A stretch of DNA of 64,000 nt from Rhodococcus sp. HNM0569 (GTDB lineage Bacteria > Actinomycetota > Actinomycetes > Mycobacteriales > Mycobacteriaceae): positions 1 through 64,000 of the forward strand of contig NZ_JAASAE010000013.1 of the NCBI RefSeq assembly GCF_012726205.1, read 5' to 3'. Numbering within the stretch: position 1 is the stretch's first letter; each line of letters opens with the position of its first letter. Positions 34,519-46,606 of this stretch are shown here, piece by piece. A program made the position numbers and the translations under genes. The notes below the pieces were generated by a model. The model did not search any database. It was not told where the DNA came from and saw only the letters and a program-made list of their open reading frames with translations.

Positions 34519-37403
34519 TCGACACCGCTACGGTCGACGCTGTGGCCGCCGCGCTGCGCGACCACGGCGTCGACGTCGACATCTCGCCGCGCCGCCTCGC
34601 GGAGTACAGCTACGACGCGTCGAACTACCGCGTCCCGCCGGTGGGTGTGGTGTTCCCGCGCGATGGCGACGACGTGATCGCCGTCGTCCGTGAGTGCGGG
34701 CGCGCGGGCATTCCGGTGGTGGGACGTGGCGGCGGAACATCCCTCGCGGGCAACGCGATCGGTCCGGGAGTCGTCCTCGACTTCTCGCGACACATGAACG
34801 CGGTCGTCTCGTTCGACGGCGACACCGCATGCGTGCAACCGGGCATCGTGCTGACCGATCTGCAGGCGCAGATCCTGGCGGCCTCCGACGGGGCCCGCAC
34901 GTTCGCGCCCGACCCGTCGAGCAAGTCCCGTGCAACGGTGGGCGGGGCGATCGGAAACGACGCGTGTGGAAACCACTCGGTGCGCTACGGGCGTACGAGC
35001 GACCACGTGCTCGCGCTCGACCTCGTGACCGCGTCGGGGCAGCGGGTGACCGCGACACGCACGGGTGTCGTCGCGACCGACGCGGGTGACGCCGAGGCGA
35101 GGCGCGAAGCCGAACGGTTGACGAGTGCACTGCACGACCTCGCGGCCGAGTACCTCGCCGAGTTCCGCCTCGAACTCGGCCGGATCCCACGGCAGGTGTC
35201 GGGATTCCACGTGCAGAACCTGCTGCCCGAGAACGGGTTCGACGTCGCACGTGCGCTCGTCGGAAGCGAGGGCACGTGTGCGATCGTGGTGGCGGCCACG
35301 GTGCGCCTCGTGCCGGTGCCGCCGACGGCGATCCTGCTGTGTCTCGGTTACCGCGACATCGTCGATGCCGCTCGCGACACGACGACCATCCTCGACTACG
35401 ACCCGGCCGCACTCGAGGGCATCGACTCGAAGATCGTCGACACGATGCGCTGGCGGCGTGGCGCCGACTCCGTCGTCGGACTCCCGGAGGGTAATGCGTG
35501 GCTGTACGTCTCGCTCGACGGCGACGACCCTGCCGAGGTGCATCAGCGGCGCGACGACCTGGTGGAGAAGCTTCGGGCGAACGGTCGCCTCGTCGACGCG
35601 CGGGTTGTCGACGACCCCGCCGAGCGCACGTCGCTGTGGCGTGTGCGCGAGGACGGCGCGGGCCTGTCGGGGCGGCTCGAGGAGGGCGGCGAATCGTGGA
35701 CCGGGTGGGAGGATTCGGCCGTCGCGCCGGATCGTCTCGCAGACTATCTCGTCGCGCTCACCGCACTGCTCGACGAATTCGCGCTCACCGGAATCTTCTA
35801 CGGTCACTTCGGTGCCGGGTGCATGCACATCCGCATCGACTTCGACCAGCGCACGCCCGAGGGGCGCGACGTCATGTCGCGGTTCATCCACCGGGCGGGT
35901 GCACTGTGTGTCGAGTTCGGCGGCTCGATGTCGGGCGAGCACGGCGACGGCCGTGCCCGCTCCGAGCTGCTGCCACTGATGTACTCGCCTCGGGTGATGG
36001 ACTCGTTCGCGCGGTTCAAGCACATCTGGGATCCGGACGGCGTGCTCGGGCCGAACCAGATCGTGCACCCGGAGCCCCTGATGGCCAACCTGTCCCAGGA
36101 CGGCATCAGCCCACGAGACTGGCCGACGAGCTTCGATCTGACGCCGAGTCACGCGGTACCGGTCGCCGGCTTCGTGCACGCCGTGCAGGGCTGTATCGGA
36201 GTCGGCCGTTGCCGTGCCGACTCGGGGGGCGTCATGTGCCCGAGCTACCGCGCTACCCGTGACGAGAAGGACTCGACCCGCGGCCGCGCGCGTGCACTGC
36301 AGGAGATGGTGCGCTCGTCGCCCACGGTCGCCGACGGCTGGAAGTCCGATGCCGTACGCGAATCGCTCGACCTGTGCCTCTCGTGCAAGGCGTGCTCGAC
36401 GGATTGTCCGGTGGGCGTGGACATGTCGACCTACAAGTCGGAGTTCTTCGATCACTACTACCGCTCGCGGCGCAGGCCGATGTCGCACTACTCGCTGGGC
36501 TGGCTGCCCCGGTGGCTCGAGATCACCGAACGCGCCGCTCCGCTCGTCAACCGCGCGGGCCGCAGCGTGCTCGCGAAGGTCGGTGCGCGGCTGGGCGGCC
36601 TGACCACCCGCCGCGAGATTCCGCATTTCGCGTCCCGCACCCGGATTCGTCGTGCCGTCGGCGAACGCAACCCCGACGGTGACGTCGTGCTGTTCGCCGA
36701 CACCTTCACCCGCGGGTTCCGGCCCGAGGTGATCGACGCCGCGCGACGCGTGCTGGGCGAGGTGCCGGGCAGCTCCGGTGTCGACTGCCGCGCCGACGCG
36801 TGCTGCGGCCTCACCTATATCTCGACCGGACAACTCGGCATCGCGAAGAGGCTGCTGCGCAAGACCGCGGCGGCGCTCGACGACGGCACCGATCGGCCGA
36901 TCGTCGTCCTCGAACCGAGCTGCGCGGCGGCGCTGCGCAAGGACCTGCCCGAGCTGGTCGACACGGAGCAGGCGCAGCGCGTCGCGGTGCGCGTCCGCAG
37001 CTTCGCCGACCATGTCGTCCACCTCGCGGGCAGCGGGTGGCGGCCGCGCGGGTCGTTGCCCGATTCGGTGACGGTGCAGACGCATTGCCACGAGTACGCG
37101 ACCTTCGGTGCCGCGACGCAGCGCAAGGCCCTCGCGGCAGTCGGCGTCGAACGCGTGCGGGAGGCCGTCGGCTGTTGCGGCGTGGCGGGCAACTTCGGGT
37201 TCGAACGCGACCACTACGACGTCAGCATGAAGGTCGCCGAACAGGCCCTCGCGCCCGCACTGGCAGCGGACACCGCGCAGGTGCTCACCGACGGCTTCTC
37301 CTGCCACATGCAGGTCCGGCAGCTCGAACCGGGCCGCGAATCACTTCACCTCGCACAGATTCTCGATCCGGAACGGAAGGGCGGCCATGACGACGACCTC
37401 TGA
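34515..37403 (+). CDS. FAD-linked D-2-hydroxyacid dehydrogenase fused to an Fe-S/CCG domain (GlcD-GlcF type)
   Basis: The protein has 962 aa. Residues about 37-215 form the FAD-binding (PCMH) domain (GRGGGTSLAGNAIG) and about 240-530 the FAD-oxidase C-terminal domain (FYGHFGAGCMHIR, GEHGDGRARS). A ferredoxin-like region at about 555-635 has CIGVGRC and CLSCKACSTDCPVG, followed by CCG-domain motifs (DACCGL near 761, GCCGVAG near 886). Such enzymes oxidise D-lactate, D-2-hydroxyglutarate or glycolate and pass electrons to quinone. The TTG start overlaps the aminotransferase stop. The NAD-dependent 2-hydroxyacid dehydrogenase in the same operon may act on the same hydroxyacid. Confidence 0.85.
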   Translation: MIDTATVDAVAAALRDHGVDVDISPRRLAEYSYDASNYRVPPVGVVFPRDGDDVIAVVRECGRAGIPVVGRGGGTSLAGNAIGPGVVLDFSRHMNAVVSFDGDTACVQPGIVLTDLQAQILAASDGARTFAPDPSSKSRATVGGAIGNDACGNHSVRYGRTSDHVLALDLVTASGQRVTATRTGVVATDAGDAEARREAERLTSALHDLAAEYLAEFRLELGRIPRQVSGFHVQNLLPENGFDVARALVGSEGTCAIVVAATVRLVPVPPTAILLCLGYRDIVDAARDTTTILDYDPAALEGIDSKIVDTMRWRRGADSVVGLPEGNAWLYVSLDGDDPAEVHQRRDDLVEKLRANGRLVDARVVDDPAERTSLWRVREDGAGLSGRLEEGGESWTGWEDSAVAPDRLADYLVALTALLDEFALTGIFYGHFGAGCMHIRIDFDQRTPEGRDVMSRFIHRAGALCVEFGGSMSGEHGDGRARSELLPLMYSPRVMDSFARFKHIWDPDGVLGPNQIVHPEPLMANLSQDGISPRDWPTSFDLTPSHAVPVAGFVHAVQGCIGVGRCRADSGGVMCPSYRATRDEKDSTRGRARALQEMVRSSPTVADGWKSDAVRESLDLCLSCKACSTDCPVGVDMSTYKSEFFDHYYRSRRRPMSHYSLGWLPRWLEITERAAPLVNRAGRSVLAKVGARLGGLTTRREIPHFASRTRIRRAVGERNPDGDVVLFADTFTRGFRPEVIDAARRVLGEVPGSSGVDCRADACCGLTYISTGQLGIAKRLLRKTAAALDDGTDRPIVVLEPSCAAALRKDLPELVDTEQAQRVAVRVRSFADHVVHLAGSGWRPRGSLPDSVTVQTHCHEYATFGAATQRKALAAVGVERVREAVGCCGVAGNFGFERDHYDVSMKVAEQALAPALAADTAQVLTDGFSCHMQVRQLEPGRESLHLAQILDPERKGGHDDDL

Positions 37404-38862
37404 GAAGACGACACATCCCGCATTGTCCGCGGTCCCGCTCGATCTCTACCTCGACGGCGCGTGGACGCCCGCGGCATCCGGACGCACGTTCGCCGTCGAG
37501 AATCCCGCAACCGGCGAGACTCTCGCCCATGTCGCGGACGGTGGGCCGGACGACGCACGGCGTGCCGTCGAGACCGCGGCGCGGGTACAGGACGAGTGGG
37601 CGCGTACAGCGCCACGCGAGCGAAGCGAGATCTTGCGCCGTGCCTACGATCTGATCCTCGCACGGACCGACGAGCTCGCCACGATCATGACCCTGGAGAT
37701 GGGCAAGCCCTTCGCCGAGGCGCGAGGCGAGGTCGCGTACGGCGCCGAATTCTTCCGCTGGTTCTCCGAGGAAGCGGTACGTATCGCGGGCGACACCACG
37801 ACCACCGGGGACGGGAAGAACCGCATCGTCGTGGGCCGGGTTCCGGTGGGCCCGTGCGTGCTGATCACACCGTGGAACTTTCCGCTCGCGATGGGTACCC
37901 GCAAGATCGGTCCGGCGATCGCGGCAGGCTGCACGATGGTGTTCAAGCCGGCGCCGCAGACACCGCTGACGGCCTTGGCGCTCACCGAGATCCTTGCCGA
38001 AGCCGGTTTGCCGAAGGGCGTGCTCAATGTCGTCCCGACGACCGACGCGTCGGGAGTCGTGACGCCCTGGCTCGAAGGCGGCCTTGCTCGCAAGCTCAGC
38101 TTCACCGGCTCGACCGGCGTCGGGAAGATCCTGCTCGCCCAGGCAGCGACGACCGTGATGCGCACGTCGATGGAGTTGGGCGGCAATGCGCCGTTCGTCG
38201 TGTGCGCCGACGCCGATCTGGACAAGGCCGTCGAGGGTGCGATGGTCGCGAAGCTGCGCAACATGGGTGAGGCGTGCACGGCCGCCAATCGCTTCTACGT
38301 GCACCGCGACGTGGCGGACGAGTTCACCGCGAAACTCGCACAGCGGATGAGCGCGCTCACCGTGGGCGACGGGTTGGCCGAGGGGACCGACGTCGGACCG
38401 TTGATCGACGCGGCCGCGATCGACAAGGTCCGGGCCCTCGTGACCGATGCGATCGCGAAGGGAGCGAGCGTCGCGATCGGCGGCGACACGGTCGGCGCGA
38501 GTGGCCACTTCTACCAGCCGACCGTGCTTACCGGCGTCCCGCGCGACGCCGACCTCGCGAGCACCGAGATCTTCGGCCCGGTGGCACCGATTTTCGTGTT
38601 CGACGACGAGGACGAGATCGTCCGGGTCGCGAACGACACGGACTGGGGACTCGTCGGCTACCTGTTCACGCAGGACCTCGACCGGGCGTTCCGGATGAGC
38701 GACCGGATGGAGGTGGGCATGGTGGGCCTCAACACCGGCCTGGTCTCGAACCCCGCTGCCCCGTTCGGCGGCGTCAAGCAGTCGGGGCTGGGACGTGAAG
38801 GCGGCCGCGTCGGCATCGACGAATTCCTCGAGTACAAGTACCTCGCCATTCCGAAGGGATGA
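37387..38862 (+). CDS. NAD(P)-dependent aldehyde dehydrogenase, succinate-semialdehyde dehydrogenase-like
   Basis: The 491-aa protein has ITPWNFPLAMGTRKIGPAIAAG, the FTGSTGVGK cofactor motif, catalytic Glu in MELGGNAPF (about 263) and nucleophile Cys in GEACTAANRF (about 297). The sequence is close to GabD-type enzymes. It overlaps the upstream gene by 17 bp and precedes gntR by 4 bp. It likely oxidises the semialdehyde made by the aminotransferase. Confidence 0.9.
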   Translation: MTTTSEKTTHPALSAVPLDLYLDGAWTPAASGRTFAVENPATGETLAHVADGGPDDARRAVETAARVQDEWARTAPRERSEILRRAYDLILARTDELATIMTLEMGKPFAEARGEVAYGAEFFRWFSEEAVRIAGDTTTTGDGKNRIVVGRVPVGPCVLITPWNFPLAMGTRKIGPAIAAGCTMVFKPAPQTPLTALALTEILAEAGLPKGVLNVVPTTDASGVVTPWLEGGLARKLSFTGSTGVGKILLAQAATTVMRTSMELGGNAPFVVCADADLDKAVEGAMVAKLRNMGEACTAANRFYVHRDVADEFTAKLAQRMSALTVGDGLAEGTDVGPLIDAAAIDKVRALVTDAIAKGASVAIGGDTVGASGHFYQPTVLTGVPRDADLASTEIFGPVAPIFVFDDEDEIVRVANDTDWGLVGYLFTQDLDRAFRMSDRMEVGMVGLNTGLVSNPAAPFGGVKQSGLGREGGRVGIDEFLEYKYLAIPKG

Positions 38863-38866
38863 GGTC

Positions 38867-39553
38867 ATGAGCAAGACACTCTCTCCGATCGATGCGCCGC
38901 AGACCGCGGTGCTGATCGCGGACCAGTTGCGGGAGAAGATCCTCGACGGCTCGTACGGGCCGGGCGAGCAGCTCAGTGAAGCGGCGCTCGCGTCGCAGCT
39001 CGAGGTGTCGCGCGGTCCGGTCCGGGAAGCGCTGCAACGGCTCTCGCAGGAGGGCCTGTTGGTGAGCCATCGCAACCGCGGCGTGTTCGTCGTCGAGTTG
39101 ACCGCTGCCGACGTCGCCGAGATCTACGCGGCGCGCGACGCCGTCGAGACGGCTGCGGCGCAGACCGTCTACGCGCTGCCCGAGGCGCGCAAGAAACATG
39201 CCGTCGACAAGCTTGCGAAGATCGTGGCGGGTATGCCGAAGCCGATCGCCGCCAACGACTGGGCCCGCGTCGCGAAACAGGACCTGAAGTTCCACCAGAC
39301 TCTGGTCGAGGCGACGGGTAACAGCCGCCTCGTACGCATCTACTCGACTCTCGCAGCCGAATCGCGGATCTGCATGGTGCACCTCGAGAATGCGTACAAC
39401 CGTCCGCATGCCCTCGCCGAGGAGCATCAGCGCCTCGTGGACCTGCTGGCGTCGGGTTCGCTGTCGGAACTCGAGAAGGCGATTCACGAACATCTCGAGA
39501 CGGCGGTGCGCGACCTCACCTCGTTGATGGCGCGGCGGGACGGTGCGTCATGA
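38867..39553 (+). CDS. GntR-family (FCD/FadR subfamily) transcriptional regulator
   Basis: The 228-aa protein has an N-terminal winged helix (ADQLREKILDGSYGPGEQLSE, AALASQLEVSRGPVREALQRLSQEGLL). The all-helical FCD effector domain has ligand residues in EIYAARDAVETAAA, FHQTLVEATGNSRL and EEHQRLVDLL...HEHLETA. Palindromes of the FadR-subfamily type (TTGT-N2-ACAA core) lie before this operon and at two distant divergent promoters, which are its predicted targets. The ligand is probably a carboxylate intermediate. Confidence 0.9.
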   Translation: MSKTLSPIDAPQTAVLIADQLREKILDGSYGPGEQLSEAALASQLEVSRGPVREALQRLSQEGLLVSHRNRGVFVVELTAADVAEIYAARDAVETAAAQTVYALPEARKKHAVDKLAKIVAGMPKPIAANDWARVAKQDLKFHQTLVEATGNSRLVRIYSTLAAESRICMVHLENAYNRPHALAEEHQRLVDLLASGSLSELEKAIHEHLETAVRDLTSLMARRDGAS

Positions 39554-40506
39554 TCGTGACGGTGTTGCACGCCGACCACCGGCCCGACGGCATGGACGCC
39601 GTCGAGCAGTTCGCCGAGGTGCGATACGCGACGGTCGAGACGCTCGCCGACGCACTCCCCGGAAGCGATGTGCTGCTCGTGTGGGACTTCTTCTCGCGCG
39701 CGCTGCAGGACGCGTGGCCGGCCGCGGACTCGCTGCGCTGGATCCACGTAGCAGCCGCGGGCGTCGACACACTGTTGTTCGACGAGCTCGTGAACTCGGA
39801 TGTGGTGGTGACGAACTCGCGTGGCGTGTTCGACCGGCCGATCGCCGAGTTCGTCCTGGCGTCGATCCTCGCGTTCGCGAAGGACGTGCCGGCGTCGCTG
39901 CGCCTGCAGAACCAACGGCAGTGGCGTCACCGCGAGACCGAACAGATCTCGGGCAGCAGGGCAATCGTCGTCGGCACCGGGGCGATCGGGCGCGAGATCG
40001 CGCGACTGCTGCGGGCAGTGGGTGTCGAGGTATCGGGGGCGGGGCGCCGCGCACGCAGTGGCGACCCCGACTTCGGTGAGGTGCGGCTCAGTGACGAGCT
40101 CGCCGGATATATCGGCGACGCAGACTATCTCGTGCTCGTCGCGCCGCTGACCGAGCAGACCGAGGGCATGGTCGATGCGTCCGTGCTCGCCGCGATGAAG
40201 CCAACGGCCCGTCTCGTCAACGTGGGCCGCGGCGAGCTCGTCGTCACGGACGCTCTCGTCGACGCGCTACGCAAGGGCCGCATCGCGGGCGCTGCGCTCG
40301 ACGTGTTCGACACCGAGCCGCTGCCCCCGCAATCGCCTCTGTGGGACATGGAGTCGGTGCTGATCTCACCCCACATGAGCGGCGACGCCGCCGGGTGGCG
40401 GGAACGGCTTGCGGGCGTGTTCGTCGACAACGCGGAGCGGTATCGAGACGGCCTGCCCCTGCTCAATGTGGTCGACAAGCAGCGCGGGTACGTTCCGTCC
40501 GCGTGA
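39550..40506 (+). CDS. NAD-dependent D-2-hydroxyacid dehydrogenase
   Basis: The 318-aa protein has the Rossmann motif GTGAIGREIARLL (about 141) and the catalytic Arg region VNVGRGELVV. A Glu lies in FDTEPLPPQSPLW and the His in LISPHMSGD. It interconverts a 2-oxo acid and the D-2-hydroxy acid. Its start overlaps the gntR stop (ATGA), making it the last gene of the five-gene operon. A strong terminator follows. Confidence 0.88.
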   Translation: MIVTVLHADHRPDGMDAVEQFAEVRYATVETLADALPGSDVLLVWDFFSRALQDAWPAADSLRWIHVAAAGVDTLLFDELVNSDVVVTNSRGVFDRPIAEFVLASILAFAKDVPASLRLQNQRQWRHRETEQISGSRAIVVGTGAIGREIARLLRAVGVEVSGAGRRARSGDPDFGEVRLSDELAGYIGDADYLVLVAPLTEQTEGMVDASVLAAMKPTARLVNVGRGELVVTDALVDALRKGRIAGAALDVFDTEPLPPQSPLWDMESVLISPHMSGDAAGWRERLAGVFVDNAERYRDGLPLLNVVDKQRGYVPSA

Positions 40507-40547
40507 CCCTGTGAGCACCTGACGAGTCCCGGCACGCCGGAAACGCG

Positions 40548-40586
40548 CACGGCGCCCGCGAGTGAAGGACACTCGCGGGCGCCGTG
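40548..40586. terminator. Bidirectional hairpin terminator
   Basis: CACGGCGCCCGCGAGTG (40548-40564) pairs perfectly with CACTCGCGGGCGCCGTG (40570-40586) across a 5-nt loop. It separates the convergent hydroxyacid dehydrogenase and katG genes. Confidence 0.9.
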
Positions 40587-40627
40587 ACGGTCGGGAGTTC
40601 CGGCACTGCCCTGTGCCGGAGCCGATC

Positions 40628-43331
<2,704 letters not shown>

Positions 43332-43581
43332 TTATCTTGAACAAGTCGAGAGTTTGGCGAAATCGTGTCGAAACGCGGGGTCCCGCGCGGGTGCCTGTCG
43401 CGCCGCGCGCAGCATTGCTCTCAGCGTGATTGCAATTGCCGGACCAGCGGAATCACCCGCCGGCGTGGCGTCGGCACCGAGCTACGGCGCATCGGGCGCG
43501 GTTACATAGTCGTTATCCATCGCCACGCGCCTGTGCAGTGCGTGCGAGTCCACCATCACCCAGCCCCGGAGGTTTCGTGCC

Positions 43582-45252
43582 ATGGCACGCCGTCCTGTCT
43601 TCACCGGTGCGCGACTCGTCGACACCACCGACGAGTTGACGCTCCGCTGCGACGTTCTCGTCGTCGGCGGGGGGCCCGCGGCCGCGTGGGCGACCCTTGC
43701 AGCCACCGAAACCGGAGCGTCGGTCGTGGTGGTGGACAAGGGCTATCTCGGCGCGAGCGGCGTCGCCGCGACGGCGGGCGTGGGGCACTGGCTCGTCCCG
43801 CCCGTGGCCGAGCGTCGCGACGACGAGATCGGGAGGCGCGAGGAGACCGGCCGGTTTCTCACCGACCGTGTGTGGGCCGACGCGATTCTCGACGAGGCGT
43901 GGGAGCGCACCGCGCTGATCGAGGAGTGGGGATTCCGGTCCTCGCAGCCCGCTCGCCGCGAGCGCGGCCCGTTCGCGGGACGGCCGGGCGAGCGGTCGTT
44001 CTCCGGTCCCGCGCCCGACTACCTGCGCTTTCTGCGCGGGCGCGTCAAGAAGGCGGGCGCGGTGGTCCTCGACCACAGCCCGGCGATCGAACTCCTATCC
44101 GATGCGAGCGGACAAGCCTCGGGCGCGAAGGGATATCAAAGACAGCTCGGTCGCCCGTGGACGGTGTACGCGAGCGCCGTGGTGCTCGCGACCGGAGGCA
44201 CGACGTGGCAGAGCCACTCGCTCGGTGGCGACGTGAACACGGGAGACGGGCACCTGATGGCGGCCGAACTGGGTGCCCGCCTGTCGAGTATGGAGTTCTC
44301 GAACTTCTACGGCATGGTGCCTTTCGGAACGAGCATGGACAAGAACGGCTTCTTCATCTCGGCGTCCTACTGGGACCATCGCGGCAGGCCCATCGAGTAC
44401 CACGATCTGCACCGCAGTCGGGCCGAACTGCTCGGTGCGTCGCTGAGAGGCACCGTGACCGCTCGGTTCGCACAGTTCGGTCCGGACATGTGGCCGGTGT
44501 TACGCGACGCGATGCCGAACTTCTTCATGGTCACCGACAAACTCGGCATCGACCCCTTCACGGAGCGCTTCCCGATCGACTGGGTCCAGGAGGGCACGGT
44601 GCGCGGCACCGGCGGAATCCGCCTCGTCGATCGCGACGCCGCGACCGGCGTGCCCGGCCTCTACGCGGCGGGCGATGTGACCGCGCGAGACCGCCTGGTC
44701 GGTGCGGCGACCGGGGCCGGAGGGCCGAACCTCGCATGGGCGGTCGCCACCGGCACGTGGGCGGGCCGAGCTGCCGCGCGGTACGCCGTGGGGCGGGGCG
44801 TCGAGCTCGGTGACGTTGCGCCCGCGGGGACGAAGGGTGTGCTCGACGGCGCACGGCATCGGTATGACGAAGGCATCGACGACGTCGCGGAGGCGGTGCG
44901 CGGCGAGATACTGCCCATCGACAAGGCTGTGTTTCGCAGCGACGACGGTCTGCGCCGGTCGATCTCACTCCTCGACGGCCTGTGGGAGCGTCATACCCTC
45001 ACGCCTGCCACGCCCGGAGAGGCATTGCGCGCGCGCGAAACCGCCGCGATGCTGGCAATGGGGCGCTGGGCGGTGCACTCCGCCCTGGCCCGTACCGAAA
45101 CCCGAGGAATGCACACACGTGTGGACCACCCGGCCGAGGACCAGACGCAACGGCACCGCCTGCTGAGCGGCGGCCTCGACGAGGTGTGGGTGCGACCCGA
45201 CCCCGAGTCGCCCCGGGTTCGCGCCGACGCGGCTGTGCGGGTGGCGTCGTGA
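43582..45252 (+). CDS. FAD-dependent oxidoreductase, fumarate reductase/APS-reductase-alpha-like
   Basis: The 556-aa protein has a dinucleotide-binding motif VLVVGGGPAAAWA (about 25-37), ATGGTTWQSHS...GDG mid-protein and a C-terminal FAD motif GLYAAGDVTARDRLVGA. The helical tail resembles AprA/SdhA-type flavoproteins. ATG follows GGAGG. Its stop overlaps the GTG of a two-cluster ferredoxin, an arrangement like AprA/AprB. It heads an operon with an SsuABC/TauABC-type transporter, so it may act on the imported compound. Substrate unknown. Confidence 0.75.
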   Translation: MARRPVFTGARLVDTTDELTLRCDVLVVGGGPAAAWATLAATETGASVVVVDKGYLGASGVAATAGVGHWLVPPVAERRDDEIGRREETGRFLTDRVWADAILDEAWERTALIEEWGFRSSQPARRERGPFAGRPGERSFSGPAPDYLRFLRGRVKKAGAVVLDHSPAIELLSDASGQASGAKGYQRQLGRPWTVYASAVVLATGGTTWQSHSLGGDVNTGDGHLMAAELGARLSSMEFSNFYGMVPFGTSMDKNGFFISASYWDHRGRPIEYHDLHRSRAELLGASLRGTVTARFAQFGPDMWPVLRDAMPNFFMVTDKLGIDPFTERFPIDWVQEGTVRGTGGIRLVDRDAATGVPGLYAAGDVTARDRLVGAATGAGGPNLAWAVATGTWAGRAAARYAVGRGVELGDVAPAGTKGVLDGARHRYDEGIDDVAEAVRGEILPIDKAVFRSDDGLRRSISLLDGLWERHTLTPATPGEALRARETAAMLAMGRWAVHSALARTETRGMHTRVDHPAEDQTQRHRLLSGGLDEVWVRPDPESPRVRADAAVRVAS

Positions 45253-45605
45253 TCGAGATTCTGAGCACTACGAGGTGCACCGAATGCGATGTGTGCGTGC
45301 GGATCTGCCCGATGAATGTATTCGACACGGTCGAGGGCGGTCCGCCGGCGATCGCGCGGCAGAGCGACTGCCAGACGTGCTATCAGTGCGAGGCGTACTG
45401 CCCGGCCGACGCGCTGTTCGTCGCGCCCTCACGCACACCGGAACCAGAAGGCTCGTCGCTGCGTGACGAGAACCACCTCGTTCGCGAGAACCTGCTCGGG
45501 CTCTACCGCGAGCGCATCGGCTGGCGCCGAGGCGAGCGGAACAGCACGGCCACGGGAACTTTCGACTACCACACGACCGCGGACACCGCGAGGAGACCGT
45601 CATGA
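45249..45605 (+). CDS. 2x[4Fe-4S] ferredoxin, AprB-like
   Basis: The 118-aa protein has CTECDVCVRICPM (about 9-21) and CQTCYQCEAYCPA (about 42-54), the ligands of two [4Fe-4S] clusters. A Glu/Arg-rich tail follows. GTG overlaps the flavoprotein stop and the TGA overlaps the next ATG, so it is tightly coupled. It is probably the electron partner of the upstream flavoprotein. Confidence 0.85.
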   Translation: MIEILSTTRCTECDVCVRICPMNVFDTVEGGPPAIARQSDCQTCYQCEAYCPADALFVAPSRTPEPEGSSLRDENHLVRENLLGLYRERIGWRRGERNSTATGTFDYHTTADTARRPS

Positions 45606-46606
45606 ACCTGTCCTTCACCCACCGCGCACGACACGTGCTCACCGCTGTCGTGGGTGCGGCCGTCGTCGCGTCGACGCTCGCAGCGTGCTCCTCCTCCGAC
45701 GCAGCGTCCGCCGACGGCCTCACACCGGTCAAGATCGGTGCCCCGTGGAACGGCACTGCGGGCAAGACACCCGCCGACACCGGTCCGTTCGGTTATGCCG
45801 TCGAGCGCGGCCTGGCGCAACCGATTCTCCAGAAGTACGGATTCGACTACGACGGATTCGTCGGATTCAACAACGGTCCGCCGGTCGTGCAAGCTCTGCA
45901 GACCGGGGACATCCAGGTGGGACTGATCGGCGACACTCCGGCGGTGCAGGCGCGTGCGAGCAGTATCGACGTACCGGCAGTGTTCGTTGCGAAACCGAAC
46001 TCCGACATCTGGTTCCTGGGTCGCGAGGGTGGAGTGAGCCGCATCGAGGACCTCGCGGGCAAGAAGGTCGCGCTCCAGTTCGGCTCGAACTTCGACAAGT
46101 ACGGTCGCGCGGTGCTCGAGCGCGCCGGGGTGGTCGACAAGGTCGAGTTGGTCAACATGCTGTTCGCCGACGCGCTGCCCGCATTGCAGCGCGGCGACGT
46201 CGACGCGGTGCCGTTGCCCGCGACGACGGCCGGAATCTGGCGCAAGCAGGCCGACTTCCCGATCCTCAGCAAGGCGAGTCTCGACGACCCCGACCTTCTC
46301 GCGACGAGCGTCGGGCTCACGTCGCGGGCGACGCTCGATGCCAACCCGGACCTTGCGAGGGCGGTGTGGGAGGTCGTGCGCGCAGGCAACGAAGCGATCG
46401 ACGCCGACCACGACGCGTACGCGAAGTTCGTTGCCGACACGAGCGGCGCTCCCGAGGATGTCGTGTTGCAGGCGACGTTGTGGCGCTACGCGACAGAGCC
46501 CGCCGACCCGGAGGGGCTCGCGACGGCTCAGTCGACCCTCGACTTCCTCCTCCGCGCGGGAACGGTGCCCGGAGGATTCGACGTGCAGCAGTGGGTTGCG
46601 CCGTGA
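45602..46606 (+). CDS. ABC transporter substrate-binding lipoprotein (SsuA/TauA/NMT1-like)
   Basis: The 334-aa protein has a lipoprotein signal ending ASTLAAC. The body shows the SsuA-type fold: DGFVGFNNGPPVVQALQTGDIQVGLIGDTPAVQARA, then LAGKKVALQFGSNFDKYGRAVLERAG. Family ligands include alkanesulfonates, taurine, nitrate and pyrimidine precursors; the one here is unknown. It overlaps both neighbours by 4 bp. Confidence 0.85.
   Translation: MNLSFTHRARHVLTAVVGAAVVASTLAACSSSDAASADGLTPVKIGAPWNGTAGKTPADTGPFGYAVERGLAQPILQKYGFDYDGFVGFNNGPPVVQALQTGDIQVGLIGDTPAVQARASSIDVPAVFVAKPNSDIWFLGREGGVSRIEDLAGKKVALQFGSNFDKYGRAVLERAGVVDKVELVNMLFADALPALQRGDVDAVPLPATTAGIWRKQADFPILSKASLDDPDLLATSVGLTSRATLDANPDLARAVWEVVRAGNEAIDADHDAYAKFVADTSGAPEDVVLQATLWRYATEPADPEGLATAQSTLDFLLRAGTVPGGFDVQQWVAP

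Noticed and set aside
33882-37307. A 1141-codon minus-strand open frame opposite the FAD/Fe-S dehydrogenase
   Set aside because: Arg/His/Asp-rich composition without domains; the plus strand holds the complete FAD-oxidase and Fe-S protein.
43430-43460. Possible fourth GntR operator before the flavoprotein operon (GTGATTGCAATTGCC)
   Set aside because: It lacks the ACAAT half-site and the two-base spacing, so it does not match the three clear sites.
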